From Rhizobium redzepovicii (lineage in GTDB: Bacteria > Pseudomonadota > Alphaproteobacteria > Rhizobiales > Rhizobiaceae), in contig NZ_JAILYH010000016.1 in assembly GCF_019793435.1 (NCBI RefSeq), positions 1-64,000 on the forward strand: a DNA stretch of 64,000 bases, given 5' to 3'. This document shows, piece after piece, positions 33,954-42,316 of the stretch. The notes under the pieces are model-generated. The model saw nothing but the letters and a program-made list of their open reading frames with translations. It searched no databases and was not told the DNA's origin. The position numbers and the translations under genes were made by a program. Every line of letters starts with the position of its first letter. Position 1 is the stretch's first letter.

Positions 33954-35378
33954 ATGAAATTCGGCACGAGCGGCCTTCGCGGACTTTCAGTGGATCTCAA
34001 GGGACGCGCCTCTGCGCTTTATGCGACGGCGTTCGGCAGATATCTGCTGCAGACCGGCAGGGCGCAACTCGGCGACGCCATTCTGATCGGCCGCGATTTT
34101 CGCGATTCGAGCCCCGATATTTCGGGAAATTGTGCCGGCGCACTCACCGCACTCGGCTTCCGGGTATTGGACTGCGGCAATGTCCCGACACCCGCCCTTG
34201 CCCTCTATGGCCTCGAGAGCAACGCTGCATGCCTGATGGTGACGGGCTCGCATATTCCGGCAGACCGCAACGGCATCAAGTTCTATCGCCCGGACGGCGA
34301 GATCGACAAATCGGACGAGGCTCATATCACCGCATCGGCGGCCGAGATCGAGCGAACAGGTGAGACCGTTGCAGAGGCCCCGGCTGAAACCGAAGATCAT
34401 GAGGCGATCTGCCGTCAGCTGTTTTTCCAACGCAACGCCGACCTGCTGCCGCAAGGCGCACTGTCCGGCTTGAAGATCGGCGTCTACCAACACAGCACCG
34501 TCGCCCGTGATATGCTGGTTGACGTTCTCGCCCATTATGGCGCCGAGATCATTGCTCTTGGACGTTCGGAGAGTTTCATTCCCGTCGACACCGAAGCCGT
34601 TTCCGACGAGACGATCACGCTAATGAAACGCTGGGCGTCCGAGCACAAATTCGATGCGATCGTCTCGACCGATGGCGACGGCGACCGTCCGCTGGTGGCA
34701 GACGAAACCGGCATGCCGCTGCGCGGCGATCTTCTCGGCCTTGTCGCAGCCAATTTTCTCGGCGCCGGCACGGTCGTGACGCCCGTGACCTCCAATTCCG
34801 GCATCGAGGCCGCTGGCTCTTTCGCTGTCAAGCGCACCCGCGTCGGTTCGCCTTTCGTCATCGCAGGCATGGAAGAGGCCGTAGCCGCCAGCAAAGATCA
34901 TGTCATGGGCTTCGAAGCCAATGGCGGGCTGCTGACCGCAACCCCTTTCGATATCAACGGCAGATCCGTGCGCGCCTTGCCGACGCGCGACTGTTTTCTC
35001 CCGATGCTTGCAATCCTGTCGCTCGCCGCCCTTCGCAGGCAGCCGCTTTCGGCCGTTGCCGCCTCCTACCATCTGCCCTTTGCCGCCGCCGATCGCCTAG
35101 AGAATTTTCCGTTGGAGACGAGTGCTGCGCTGATGGAGCATCTGCGCGCCTCCGGTGAAAACCTTGCCGCTTTCCTGCAGCCGATCGGCGAGGTGGCGGC
35201 GAAATCCGACATAGACGGACTTCGCGTGACGCTGAAAGACGGTAGAATCATACATTTTCGCCCCTCCGGCAATGCGCCCGAAATGCGCTGCTACGTCGAA
35301 GCCGGCAGCGAAACCGCAGCCCTGGATCTGCTGAAGGCTGGGCTCACCCGAATAATGCACTGGGCAAACGCCCGCTGA
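33954..35378 (+). CDS. phosphomannomutase (NoeK/ManB type)
   Basis: A 474-residue alpha-D-phosphohexomutase. It starts MKFGTSGLRG, has the phosphoserine loop VTGSHIPADRNG (Ser99) in the variant form seen in NoeK-like enzymes, the metal loop STDGDGDRPLV near 226, and the phosphate-binding loop FRPSGNAPEMR near the end. It converts mannose-6-phosphate to mannose-1-phosphate. The next gene, 37 bp on, makes GDP-mannose, so the two supply GDP-mannose/fucose for surface glycans or Nod factor decoration. Confidence 0.9.
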   Translation: MKFGTSGLRGLSVDLKGRASALYATAFGRYLLQTGRAQLGDAILIGRDFRDSSPDISGNCAGALTALGFRVLDCGNVPTPALALYGLESNAACLMVTGSHIPADRNGIKFYRPDGEIDKSDEAHITASAAEIERTGETVAEAPAETEDHEAICRQLFFQRNADLLPQGALSGLKIGVYQHSTVARDMLVDVLAHYGAEIIALGRSESFIPVDTEAVSDETITLMKRWASEHKFDAIVSTDGDGDRPLVADETGMPLRGDLLGLVAANFLGAGTVVTPVTSNSGIEAAGSFAVKRTRVGSPFVIAGMEEAVAASKDHVMGFEANGGLLTATPFDINGRSVRALPTRDCFLPMLAILSLAALRRQPLSAVAASYHLPFAAADRLENFPLETSAALMEHLRASGENLAAFLQPIGEVAAKSDIDGLRVTLKDGRIIHFRPSGNAPEMRCYVEAGSETAALDLLKAGLTRIMHWANAR

Positions 35379-35415
35379 ACATGCCACGAACAAGCTTTTT
35401 TCAAGGAACCCGCCT

Positions 35416-36843
35416 ATGACGCAGAAAATCGTTCCCGTGATCATGGCCGGCGGCAAAGGCACGCGGCTCTGGCCGCTTTCCCGTGCCACCGCCCCGAAAC
35501 AGTTCATCCAGTTCGTCGGCAATAAGACGTTGTTTCAGGAGACGCTCGAACGCGTTTCCAACCCGGAGCTCTATGAAGCCCCGATCATCGTCACCAATGA
35601 GGAATTTCGCTTCCTGGTCGCCGAGCAGGCCCGTACGCTGGGCATTCCGCTCGCCGCGGTGCTGCTTGAGCCGGTCGCCCGCAACACCGCCGCCGCGGTG
35701 GCCGCCGCCGCTACCCTTGCCGCCGAGCTTTTCGGCAAGAACACCATCATCCAGATGCTCGCCTCGGATCACGAGATCCTCGCCGACAAGAGCTATTTCG
35801 ATTGCATCCGCATCGCCCGGAATGCTGCAGCCGACGGCAAGCTCGTTACCTTCGGCATCAGCCCCACCGAGCCGGCAACCGGCTACGGCTATATCGAAAT
35901 CGGCGATGCGCTTGAAAATGGCGCCCACAAGGTCAGCCGTTTTGTGGAAAAACCGGCATTGGAAAGGGCCGAGCAGATGCTTGCCGACGGCGGCTTCTAT
36001 TGGAACTCCGGCATCTTCATGTTCCCGGTGGAGGAACTCATCGCCGAGCTGCAGGAATATGCGCCCGATGTGCTGAAAGCAGCGAGCAAAGCCGTTTCCA
36101 AGGCAAGCCGCGACCTCGACTTTACCCGTCTCGACGCCGACCATTTCGCCAAGAGCCCCGATATCTCAATCGACTACGCGATTATGGAAAAGACCTCCAA
36201 GGCCGCTGTCGTCCCCTCGCCGTTCAAATGGTCGGACATGGGAAGCTGGGATGCCGTTTGGAAATCTGGCGTGCGTGATGACAACGGCAATGTCGCTGCC
36301 GCAAACACCACCGTCGTCAACACGCGCAACTCGTTGGTCATGACCCACGGCGTGCATCTTGCAGTACAGGGCATGGAGGATGTGGCCGTCATCGCCAGCG
36401 AGGACGCCGTCTATGTCGGACCGCTCAAAGACAGCCAGAATGTCGGGCAATTGGTCAAGATGCTGGCCTCCTCTTCCGCCACGGCGAAATTCACCGAAAC
36501 CCATCCGACATCCTATCGTCCCTGGGGCGGCTATACCTCGATCTTCAACGGCGATCGCTTCCAGGTGAAGCGTATCTTCGTGACGCCGGGCAAGAAGCTC
36601 TCGCTGCAAAAACACCACCATCGCTCCGAACACTGGGTCGTCGTCAAGGGAACCGCCGAGGTGACGGTCGGAGAAACCGTGCGGATGCTGCGCGAAAACG
36701 AGAGCGTCTATATTCCGCTCGGCGAAGTCCATCGTCTGGCCAACCCCGGCAAGATCCTCCTCGAACTGATCGAGGTGCAGACGGGCTCCTATCTCGGCGA
36801 GGACGACATCATCCGCATCGTCGATGAATTCGGAAGAACGTGA
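35416..36843 (+). CDS. manC: bifunctional mannose-1-phosphate guanylyltransferase / mannose-6-phosphate isomerase (NoeJ/ManC type)
   Basis: A 475-residue protein. The N-terminal nucleotidyltransferase has IMAGGKGTRLWPLSR (about 10-24) and the sugar-binding FVEKPALERA. The C-terminal cupin-type isomerase domain has KLSLQKHHHRSEHWVVV near 395. It makes fructose-6-phosphate to mannose-6-phosphate and then mannose-1-phosphate to GDP-mannose. It is cotranscribed with the phosphomannomutase. Rhizobial genomes often call it noeJ. Confidence 0.93.
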   Translation: MTQKIVPVIMAGGKGTRLWPLSRATAPKQFIQFVGNKTLFQETLERVSNPELYEAPIIVTNEEFRFLVAEQARTLGIPLAAVLLEPVARNTAAAVAAAATLAAELFGKNTIIQMLASDHEILADKSYFDCIRIARNAAADGKLVTFGISPTEPATGYGYIEIGDALENGAHKVSRFVEKPALERAEQMLADGGFYWNSGIFMFPVEELIAELQEYAPDVLKAASKAVSKASRDLDFTRLDADHFAKSPDISIDYAIMEKTSKAAVVPSPFKWSDMGSWDAVWKSGVRDDNGNVAAANTTVVNTRNSLVMTHGVHLAVQGMEDVAVIASEDAVYVGPLKDSQNVGQLVKMLASSSATAKFTETHPTSYRPWGGYTSIFNGDRFQVKRIFVTPGKKLSLQKHHHRSEHWVVVKGTAEVTVGETVRMLRENESVYIPLGEVHRLANPGKILLELIEVQTGSYLGEDDIIRIVDEFGRT

Positions 36844-36971
36844 CGTCGCCGCCGGACTGGCGGCCCCAAACAATGCCGCCTTTTCCGGCGCGACCGCCAT
36901 CGCTGTTGAATTCTCTATCGGACTTCTCGTAGAATGGACGCACCGAGAGACATGACCGGAGATATCCCCTG

Positions 36972-37277
36972 ATGCGCATCCTGCCCGCCCTCGCCGGATT
37001 TCTTTTAATCATGGCCCCGGCAATGGCGTTTGCCGAAGCCGGAAAGATGCGAACCGCAAGCGAAGCTGAAATCCGCGAGCACCTGCCGGGCACGTCGGAG
37101 CTGAAAGAAAGCAGCAACGGTTACGAATATCGCCAGGGCAACAGCAATGGCTACAAGATAACCAATGGCCAAGTGTGCGTCCGGTTTGCCAATAAGTCGA
37201 CCGACTGCGTCAGTGTGAAGACCGACGGCGAGAAATTTCAGATGATCGACAAGAAAGGCGGCAGGACGAAGTTTTGA
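36972..37277 (+). CDS. small secreted hypothetical protein
   Basis: A 101-residue protein with a clear signal peptide (about 1-22, ending AMAFAEA). It has a small polar domain with two cysteines (C59 and C71 approximately), probably a disulfide. It has no recognised domain. It stands alone between manC and a convergent nuclease-fold gene and shares a 3' hairpin with it. Confidence 0.6.
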   Translation: MRILPALAGFLLIMAPAMAFAEAGKMRTASEAEIREHLPGTSELKESSNGYEYRQGNSNGYKITNGQVCVRFANKSTDCVSVKTDGEKFQMIDKKGGRTKF

Positions 37278-37282
37278 CTTTG

Positions 37283-37304
37283 ACCGGCAGCTTATTTTGC
37301 CGGT
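37283..37304. terminator. short hairpin between two convergent genes
   Basis: ACCGGCA (37283-37289) pairs with TGCCGGT (37298-37304) over an 8-nt loop containing TTATTT. It overlaps the 3' end of the leftward gene and could stop the rightward transcript. Confidence 0.4.
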
Positions 37305-38248
37305 GAAGTTTCACCGTCCCTGTCGAGAACGAATTCTGCGATCAGACCGGAATGGTTCGAGCCAAGATTGTCATCGAGATGTTTCAGCGATGTCAGATGA
37401 AGCGGCGCGCGCGCAAATATGTGATCGATGGCGATCCCCAATGAGCCGGCAGCAATCGGCCATGTCGCCGGTTCGGGCACGATTGTCTTCAGTCCCTGTT
37501 TGCGCAGGAAAGCCTGGATGCTCGGGGCAATCGACGAAGAGTTGAAATCGCCTGACAGCACCACAGGGCCGTCGATCGAGCCGAGCGTTTTCGCGAGATC
37601 TTCCAATTCAGCCATCTGGAAATCGTCGAAATATGGTTTGCTCAGATGCGCCGATACCAGATTGACGGTTTCGCCGCCGAAGTCGACGCTCGATATAACC
37701 AGCCTGTTTTTCCGCAGACTGCCCATGCTAACGACCTGCTGGTTGAGGAATGGGCGTTTGGACAGCACCAGCGTATCGCACGTATCCTTCCCGGTGTCGC
37801 AACCGATATGATAGGGATAGGCCTTGAACAATTGCTGCAGATGGAAGGCCAGCGGCTTTGCTTCAAGCAAATTGACGACATCGGCATTCGACGCGATCAC
37901 CATGTCGGTAATGGCAGTCGAGTTTTTCCAGTTGTCGATCGCGATGTTGAACGACATCAGACGAAAAAGCGGCGGCCTGTCCGTGCCTCTACCGCCCTCC
38001 GAAAACTCGCCCAGCATGATGACGCCGTGAGCGATGAGAAGAAGCGAGACGAACAGAAGGACGAAGCCGTAAATCTGTCGCCTGACAGCCAGAATCACAA
38101 GGCTGGCGGCAACAAAGAGGACACCGAGGTGAAGCTGAAAGCTGTAGAGAAAGGACAGCAGCCAGAAGTTCGTGACATAGCGCAAGGATACGATCGCGAT
38201 TGCAACGGTCAGAAACGCGCAGAGAATCCAATAAATTATCTCTCTCAT
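37292..38248 (-). CDS. membrane-anchored endonuclease/exonuclease/phosphatase-family protein
   Basis: A 318-residue protein with three N-terminal membrane helices (about 1-85). A DNase I-fold domain follows: LMSFNIAIDN, the glutamate in VVNLLEAKPLA, VSAHLSKPYFD, VLSGDFNSSS and the closing AIDHIFARAP and SNHSGLIAEF with the catalytic histidine. Such proteins act as periplasmic nucleases or phosphodiesterases. The substrate is unknown. ATG 38248 starts the first helix. Confidence 0.8.
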   Translation of the reverse strand: MREIIYWILCAFLTVAIAIVSLRYVTNFWLLSFLYSFQLHLGVLFVAASLVILAVRRQIYGFVLLFVSLLLIAHGVIMLGEFSEGGRGTDRPPLFRLMSFNIAIDNWKNSTAITDMVIASNADVVNLLEAKPLAFHLQQLFKAYPYHIGCDTGKDTCDTLVLSKRPFLNQQVVSMGSLRKNRLVISSVDFGGETVNLVSAHLSKPYFDDFQMAELEDLAKTLGSIDGPVVLSGDFNSSSIAPSIQAFLRKQGLKTIVPEPATWPIAAGSLGIAIDHIFARAPLHLTSLKHLDDNLGSNHSGLIAEFVLDRDGETSPAK

Positions 38249-38528
38249 CGATCCTGACCTGCTTGCAGACGACCCGCCGGCCATAACATGCAGGCCGGGA
38301 TGTTGCAACGCAGCATAACGGCCGATGGCCGCGGCCGGGCTTTGGACGATACCGGCGGCCCTGCGTCATCCTGCAGGGCAGCGGGCAAAATGCCGTCAAC
38401 CGCAGCAAAGGCCGCTGCCGCCTTCTCTTTCAAAGATCTATCGACTCGGCGTCTTCTTATCTTGTAAGTGGGGTCACGCGATACGGAATCGGCTTTTGCC
38501 GTCGGCAGCGAGCCGAGAGAAGGTGGGA

Positions 38529-39545
38529 ATGCGCTACTTCATTACCGGGACGGCCGGCTTCATCGGTTTTCATCTGGCCAGGCGCCTGCTGCAGGAAGGC
38601 CACGAGGTCACCGGCTTCGACGGCCTCACTCCCTATTACAACGTCAAGCTCAAGGAGATGCGCCATGCAGCACTCTCCCAGTTCCCGGCCTTCAAACCGG
38701 TCATCGCTATGCTCGAAGATCGCGAAGCGCTTGAGGCAGCGGTTGTCGCGGCCAAGCCGGACATCCTGATCCACCTCGCCGCCCAGGCCGGCGTGCGATA
38801 CAGCCTGGAAAATCCCGAGGCCTATCTTCGATCGAACGTCGAAGGCTCGTGGAACATCATGGAAATCGCCCGGCGCGTCGAAATCCGTCACCTGATGCTG
38901 GCCTCGACGTCATCGATCTACGGCGCCAATGCGACCGTTCCCTTTCACGAGACCGATCGCGCCGACGAGCCGCTGACCATCTATGCGGCGACGAAGAAAT
39001 CGATGGAACTGATGGCGCACAGTTATGCCCATCTGCATAAAATCCCGACGACGGCCTTTCGCTTCTTCACCGTTTACGGGCCGTGGGGCCGTCCCGACAT
39101 GGCGTTGTTCAAATTCACCAAGAACATGCTTGAGGGACAGCCGATCGAGATCTACGGCGAAGGCAATATGAGCCGTGACTTCACCTATATCGACGATCTC
39201 GTTGAGGGGATCGTCAGGCTGTCGGCAATCGCCCCTGGTGAGGATAACCGTCTGGACAACGTGGCTGTCGAAACGCTTTCGCGCCAGGCGCCCTTTCGGG
39301 TCGTCAATATTGGCGGCGGCCAGCCGGTCAGCCTGATGGATTTCGTCGAAACGGTGGAGAAGGCACTCGGCCGTCCGGCCATCCGCAAGATGCTGGCGAT
39401 GCAGAAAGGCGACGTGCCGCGCACCTTCGCGGCCCCCGATCTGCTAGTTGCGCTGACGGGTTACAAGCCGGATACGACTTTGGATGTCGGCGTCAAGGCC
39501 TTCGTCGACTGGTATCTCGACGTCCGCGGCCAACTCGACGCCTAA
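38529..39545 (+). CDS. lpsL: UDP-glucuronate 4-epimerase (LpsL type)
   Basis: A 338-residue extended short-chain dehydrogenase/reductase. It has the NAD motif GTAGFIGFHLA near residue 7, the catalytic STSSIYG and YAATKK (YxxxK near 155), and FRFFTVYGPWGRPDM of sugar-nucleotide epimerases. It makes UDP-galacturonic acid from the UDP-glucuronic acid produced by Exo5, for galacturonate-rich rhizobial lipopolysaccharide. ATG 38529 follows GAAGGTGGG. Frames extending further upstream read as noncoding. Confidence 0.9.
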   Translation: MRYFITGTAGFIGFHLARRLLQEGHEVTGFDGLTPYYNVKLKEMRHAALSQFPAFKPVIAMLEDREALEAAVVAAKPDILIHLAAQAGVRYSLENPEAYLRSNVEGSWNIMEIARRVEIRHLMLASTSSIYGANATVPFHETDRADEPLTIYAATKKSMELMAHSYAHLHKIPTTAFRFFTVYGPWGRPDMALFKFTKNMLEGQPIEIYGEGNMSRDFTYIDDLVEGIVRLSAIAPGEDNRLDNVAVETLSRQAPFRVVNIGGGQPVSLMDFVETVEKALGRPAIRKMLAMQKGDVPRTFAAPDLLVALTGYKPDTTLDVGVKAFVDWYLDVRGQLDA

Positions 39546-39592
39546 TTGGGTTACCTCAACGCCGACCCGAATTGTTCCCATAACCGGGAATA

Positions 39593-39904
39593 TCAGGGGA
39601 GAAACGTCACCGCCGCAACCGCGTCGACCGCCTTCGAAAACACATAGTCGACGACAACGGTCAGCTTCTGCGAGCAGGTCTTGAGCTGATAACCCTCGCC
39701 TCCGATTTCAGCAGGGCTGCGCAGGACGAAAGGAACGCCCGGGCGCACGAAACCGGCGCGTGTCGTCAACGGAATTTCCGGCGAATGGCCAATGGCGGAG
39801 GTGTACATCAGGTCGCGGCCGAGGCTGGCGGGGCCGATGGCGAGCGCCGGCCCGGCAGCAGTGATGCTCAGAGTCAAAGCGATGGTGGCAACAATTTTGT
39901 GCAT
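39593..39904 (-). CDS. small secreted hypothetical protein
   Basis: A 103-residue protein with a signal peptide (about 1-22, ending GPALA). It contains a short hydrophilic domain and one visible cysteine (KTCSQKL). No family is recognised. It is convergent with lpsL. Codon use looks like its neighbours. Confidence 0.5.
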   Translation of the reverse strand: MHKIVATIALTLSITAAGPALAIGPASLGRDLMYTSAIGHSPEIPLTTRAGFVRPGVPFVLRSPAEIGGEGYQLKTCSQKLTVVVDYVFSKAVDAVAAVTFLP

Positions 39905-40144
39905 GTCGAAGTCCCCGTTTGCGGATCGGCGGGCTTCGCTTTGCCCGTCTCCAAACGATCGACGCGTCTGTCCACGCTTCGGTCGCTTTCATGAGACCAC
40001 TCTACACATCAGTATTTGCAGGGCTTTTAAGCGGATCAGTCAAATTTTATGAAATTCGGCTTTCTGTCCCGATAGGGCACACGTGAAACGCCCCGAGGTC
40101 GCCAAGGCAAGATCGGCGGAATAACGAGGGACGCTGACCGCAAT

Positions 40145-40297
40145 CTAGAGAACGCGATCCAGCTTCTTGTTGATATGCAGATTGGGCATCAATCCCGCAC
40201 TTTGCGCGGCATGATAGGATTCGCGCGCCGCATCGAACGAGATCGACCACATGATGGCGCTCAGGAGCAGCGCAATAATATAAATTTGAATACGCAT
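40145..40297 (-). CDS. putative 50-residue small membrane protein
   Basis: An open frame of 50 residues starts MRIQIYIIALLLSAIMWSIS, a clear membrane helix or signal anchor. A polar tail with HINKKLDRVL follows. It is too short to be called by usual cut-offs. The ribosome binding site is weak (GATGAG), so coding is plausible but unproven. It lies alone in a 700-bp space. Confidence 0.4.
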   Translation of the reverse strand: MRIQIYIIALLLSAIMWSISFDAARESYHAAQSAGLMPNLHINKKLDRVL

Positions 40298-40410
40298 CTC
40301 ATCGGCGATACGGAAAGAGCAAGGCAGTTTTGTGTCAAAAAATGACCGCGAAAATAGAAAAAATCGGCGGGCTTTTTCCCCGCGCGTTTGGCATCAGACA
40401 TATTAGTATC

Positions 40411-40496
40411 GCGCGAATTTTGGCTACTGTTAGCAGCCAACCCCGAGGCTCGAGAGCCCTCGGAGGTCCCTCCGCCAGGGGCCTCTTTGCTTTTTT
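40411..40496 (+). ncRNA. candidate trans-acting small RNA with three hairpins
   Basis: Three stems follow each other. Stem 1 is TTGGCT/AGCCAA (40420-40440). Stem 2 is CCGAGGCT/AGCC-TCGG (40443-40463). Stem 3 is GAGGTCCCT/AGGGGCCTC (40463-40485), followed by TTTGCTTTTTT (40486-40496), a convincing intrinsic terminator. No protein gene precedes the terminator on this strand. This is typical of rhizobial trans-sRNAs. The promoter is not clear and the 5' end is a guess. Confidence 0.45.
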
Positions 40497-40555
40497 ACCG
40501 ACATTTACCGCAGGCGGCTGACATCCCCGATATATCGAGCTTGGCGAAGAATATA

Positions 40556-40592
40556 TCAATCGATTGACTTATTTCGCGATCGGCGTTATAAA
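40556..40592 (+). promoter_or_regulatory. promoter and palindromic operator of the tetR-efflux operon
   Basis: TTGACT (40564-40569) and TATAAA (40587-40592) are spaced 17 bp, a strong sigma-70 match. The perfect 12-bp palindrome TCAATCGATTGA (40556-40567) overlaps the -35 element, as expected for autorepression by the TetR protein. The predicted start of transcription falls at about 40599, the A of the ATG. Confidence 0.6.
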
Positions 40593-40598
40593 ACTGTC

Positions 40599-41306
40599 AT
40601 GAGTCAGGAACACGACACCCAAAACCCGCCAGCATCCGCCCGCGCCGAGGCCGCGCGCCAGAAGATGTTGGCCGCCGCTCTCGACGTCTTCGGCCGCTAC
40701 GGTTTTGACGGCGCCTCGACACGGCAGCTGACCGAAGCCGCCGGCGTCAATCTGCAGGCGATCCCCTATTATTTCGGCAGCAAGGAAGGCCTCTATATCG
40801 CCACCGCCGAATATCTGATGGCCCGCATCGATACCCATGTCGGCGACATGAGAGCGCGCATCGGCACGCGCCTCATGGCGCTCGACGCCGCCGGCGAAAG
40901 GCTTGGCGAAACGCAAGCCCGTCTGTTCCTCACAGAAATTCTCCAGACGATGGTGACGCTTTTCGTCGGCAAGGAATCGGAATCCTGGGCGCGCTTCCTG
41001 ATCCGCGAACAGATGGAGCCGACCGAAGCCTTCGCACGGATCTATCAGGGCATCATGCGGCCGATGATCGAGATGGGCCGGCGGCTGATCGGCGCCATCC
41101 TGGGTGAAGATCCCGCCTCGGAACACGTGCGCCTGCGCACCTTCAACCTTATCGGCAGCATCCTTGTGTTTCGCGTCACCCACGCGGCCGTGCTTGCCCA
41201 GATGGAATGGGACGCCGTTGGTCCGAAACAGGTGGAAACCTTGCGCGGCCTCGCCGCCGAACTGGTCGATATGCTCGGTCCATCGACGAAGGGAGGCGTA
41301 GCATGA
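40599..41306 (+). CDS. TetR-family repressor, CecR/YbiH type
   Basis: A 235-residue regulator. The N-terminal HTH (about 15-60) has AALDVFGRYGFDGASTRQLTE and the family signature IPYYFGSKEGLY; the C-terminal half is DUF1956-like. It heads an operon for an HlyD-type adaptor and an ABC exporter, like ybiH-ybhGFSR of E. coli, and should repress it. The stop overlaps the next ATG. No ribosome binding site is seen, and the promoter suggests a leaderless message. Confidence 0.88.
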   Translation: MSQEHDTQNPPASARAEAARQKMLAAALDVFGRYGFDGASTRQLTEAAGVNLQAIPYYFGSKEGLYIATAEYLMARIDTHVGDMRARIGTRLMALDAAGERLGETQARLFLTEILQTMVTLFVGKESESWARFLIREQMEPTEAFARIYQGIMRPMIEMGRRLIGAILGEDPASEHVRLRTFNLIGSILVFRVTHAAVLAQMEWDAVGPKQVETLRGLAAELVDMLGPSTKGGVA

Positions 41307-42316
41307 AACGCCTCGTCTTCGTCGCCCTCCTTCTCCTCGTTGCGGCAGGCGCCGCCGCCTGGTGGTACGGCCTGCCTGAAAAGTTCGGCTGGCTGCCCGA
41401 GACCCGCCGCGAATTCGTCCTTTACGGCAATGTCGATATCCGCCAGGTCTCGCTCGGCTTCCGCGTCAGCGGCCGCCTCGCCGAACTCGGCGTCGACGAA
41501 GGCGATGTTGTCAAGAGCGGTACGGTGCTGGCGAAGCTCGATGCCGCACCCTATGAATTCGCCGTCCGTTCGGGCGAGGCCAACGCCGCGGCCCTTCGGG
41601 CGACGCTCGACAAGCTGAAGGCGGGTCCCCGCCCAACCGAGATCGCCCAGGCGCGCGCCGCCTATGACGAAAGCCTCGCCGATCTCGAAAATGCCAACCT
41701 CGCCTATGACCGAGCCCGCCAGCTTCGTCCGCAGGGCACGATTTCCGAAGCGACGCTCGACCAGGCGACCGCTGCAAAGGCAATGGCCGCCGCCCGCTCC
41801 GAGTCCGCCAACGAGGCGCTGAAACTGCTGCAGGAAGGTTCGCGCGTCGAGGATATCGCCGCCGCCGATGCACAGCTGAAGGCTGCGGAGGCAACGCTGG
41901 CCTCGGCCCGCACATCGCTTGCCGATACCGAACTGCGCGCACCGAACGACGGCGTCATCCTCTCGCGTGTGCGGGAGAATGGAGCCATCGTCTCGCCGGC
42001 CGATACCGTCTTCGTGCTCTCCCTGACCGAGCCCGTCTGGGTGCGCAGCTATGTCGCCGAGCCCGATCTCGGCCGCATCCACCCCGGCATGAAGGTTTCC
42101 GTCGCTTCCGATACGGCGCCTGACAGGCCGTATGACGGCACGATCGGCTTCATCTCGCCGGTCGCCGAATTCACCCCGAAATCGGTGGAGACACCGGAAC
42201 TCAGGACTGATCTCGTCTATCGCCTGAGGATCGTCATCGACAAACCAGGCCCGGATCTGCGCCAGGGCATGCCGGTCACAGTGCGTCTTCCGACACGTGC
42301 GGCAGACGGACGATGA
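41303..42316 (+). CDS. HlyD-family membrane fusion protein (YbhG-like)
   Basis: A 337-residue periplasmic adaptor with an N-terminal signal anchor (about 3-20). It has a barrel-sandwich half VDIRQVSLGFRVSGRL, a coiled-coil hairpin (about 90-215) and the matching lipoyl half ELRAPNDGVILSRVRENGA. It should connect the ABC exporter encoded downstream to an outer-membrane channel. Start and stop overlap its neighbours by four bases (ATGA). Confidence 0.88.
   Translation: MKRLVFVALLLLVAAGAAAWWYGLPEKFGWLPETRREFVLYGNVDIRQVSLGFRVSGRLAELGVDEGDVVKSGTVLAKLDAAPYEFAVRSGEANAAALRATLDKLKAGPRPTEIAQARAAYDESLADLENANLAYDRARQLRPQGTISEATLDQATAAKAMAAARSESANEALKLLQEGSRVEDIAAADAQLKAAEATLASARTSLADTELRAPNDGVILSRVRENGAIVSPADTVFVLSLTEPVWVRSYVAEPDLGRIHPGMKVSVASDTAPDRPYDGTIGFISPVAEFTPKSVETPELRTDLVYRLRIVIDKPGPDLRQGMPVTVRLPTRAADGR

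Noticed and set aside
38325..38528. Upstream extension of lpsL
   Set aside because: The NAD-binding motif begins directly after ATG 38529, which has a good ribosome binding site. The extension is low quality.
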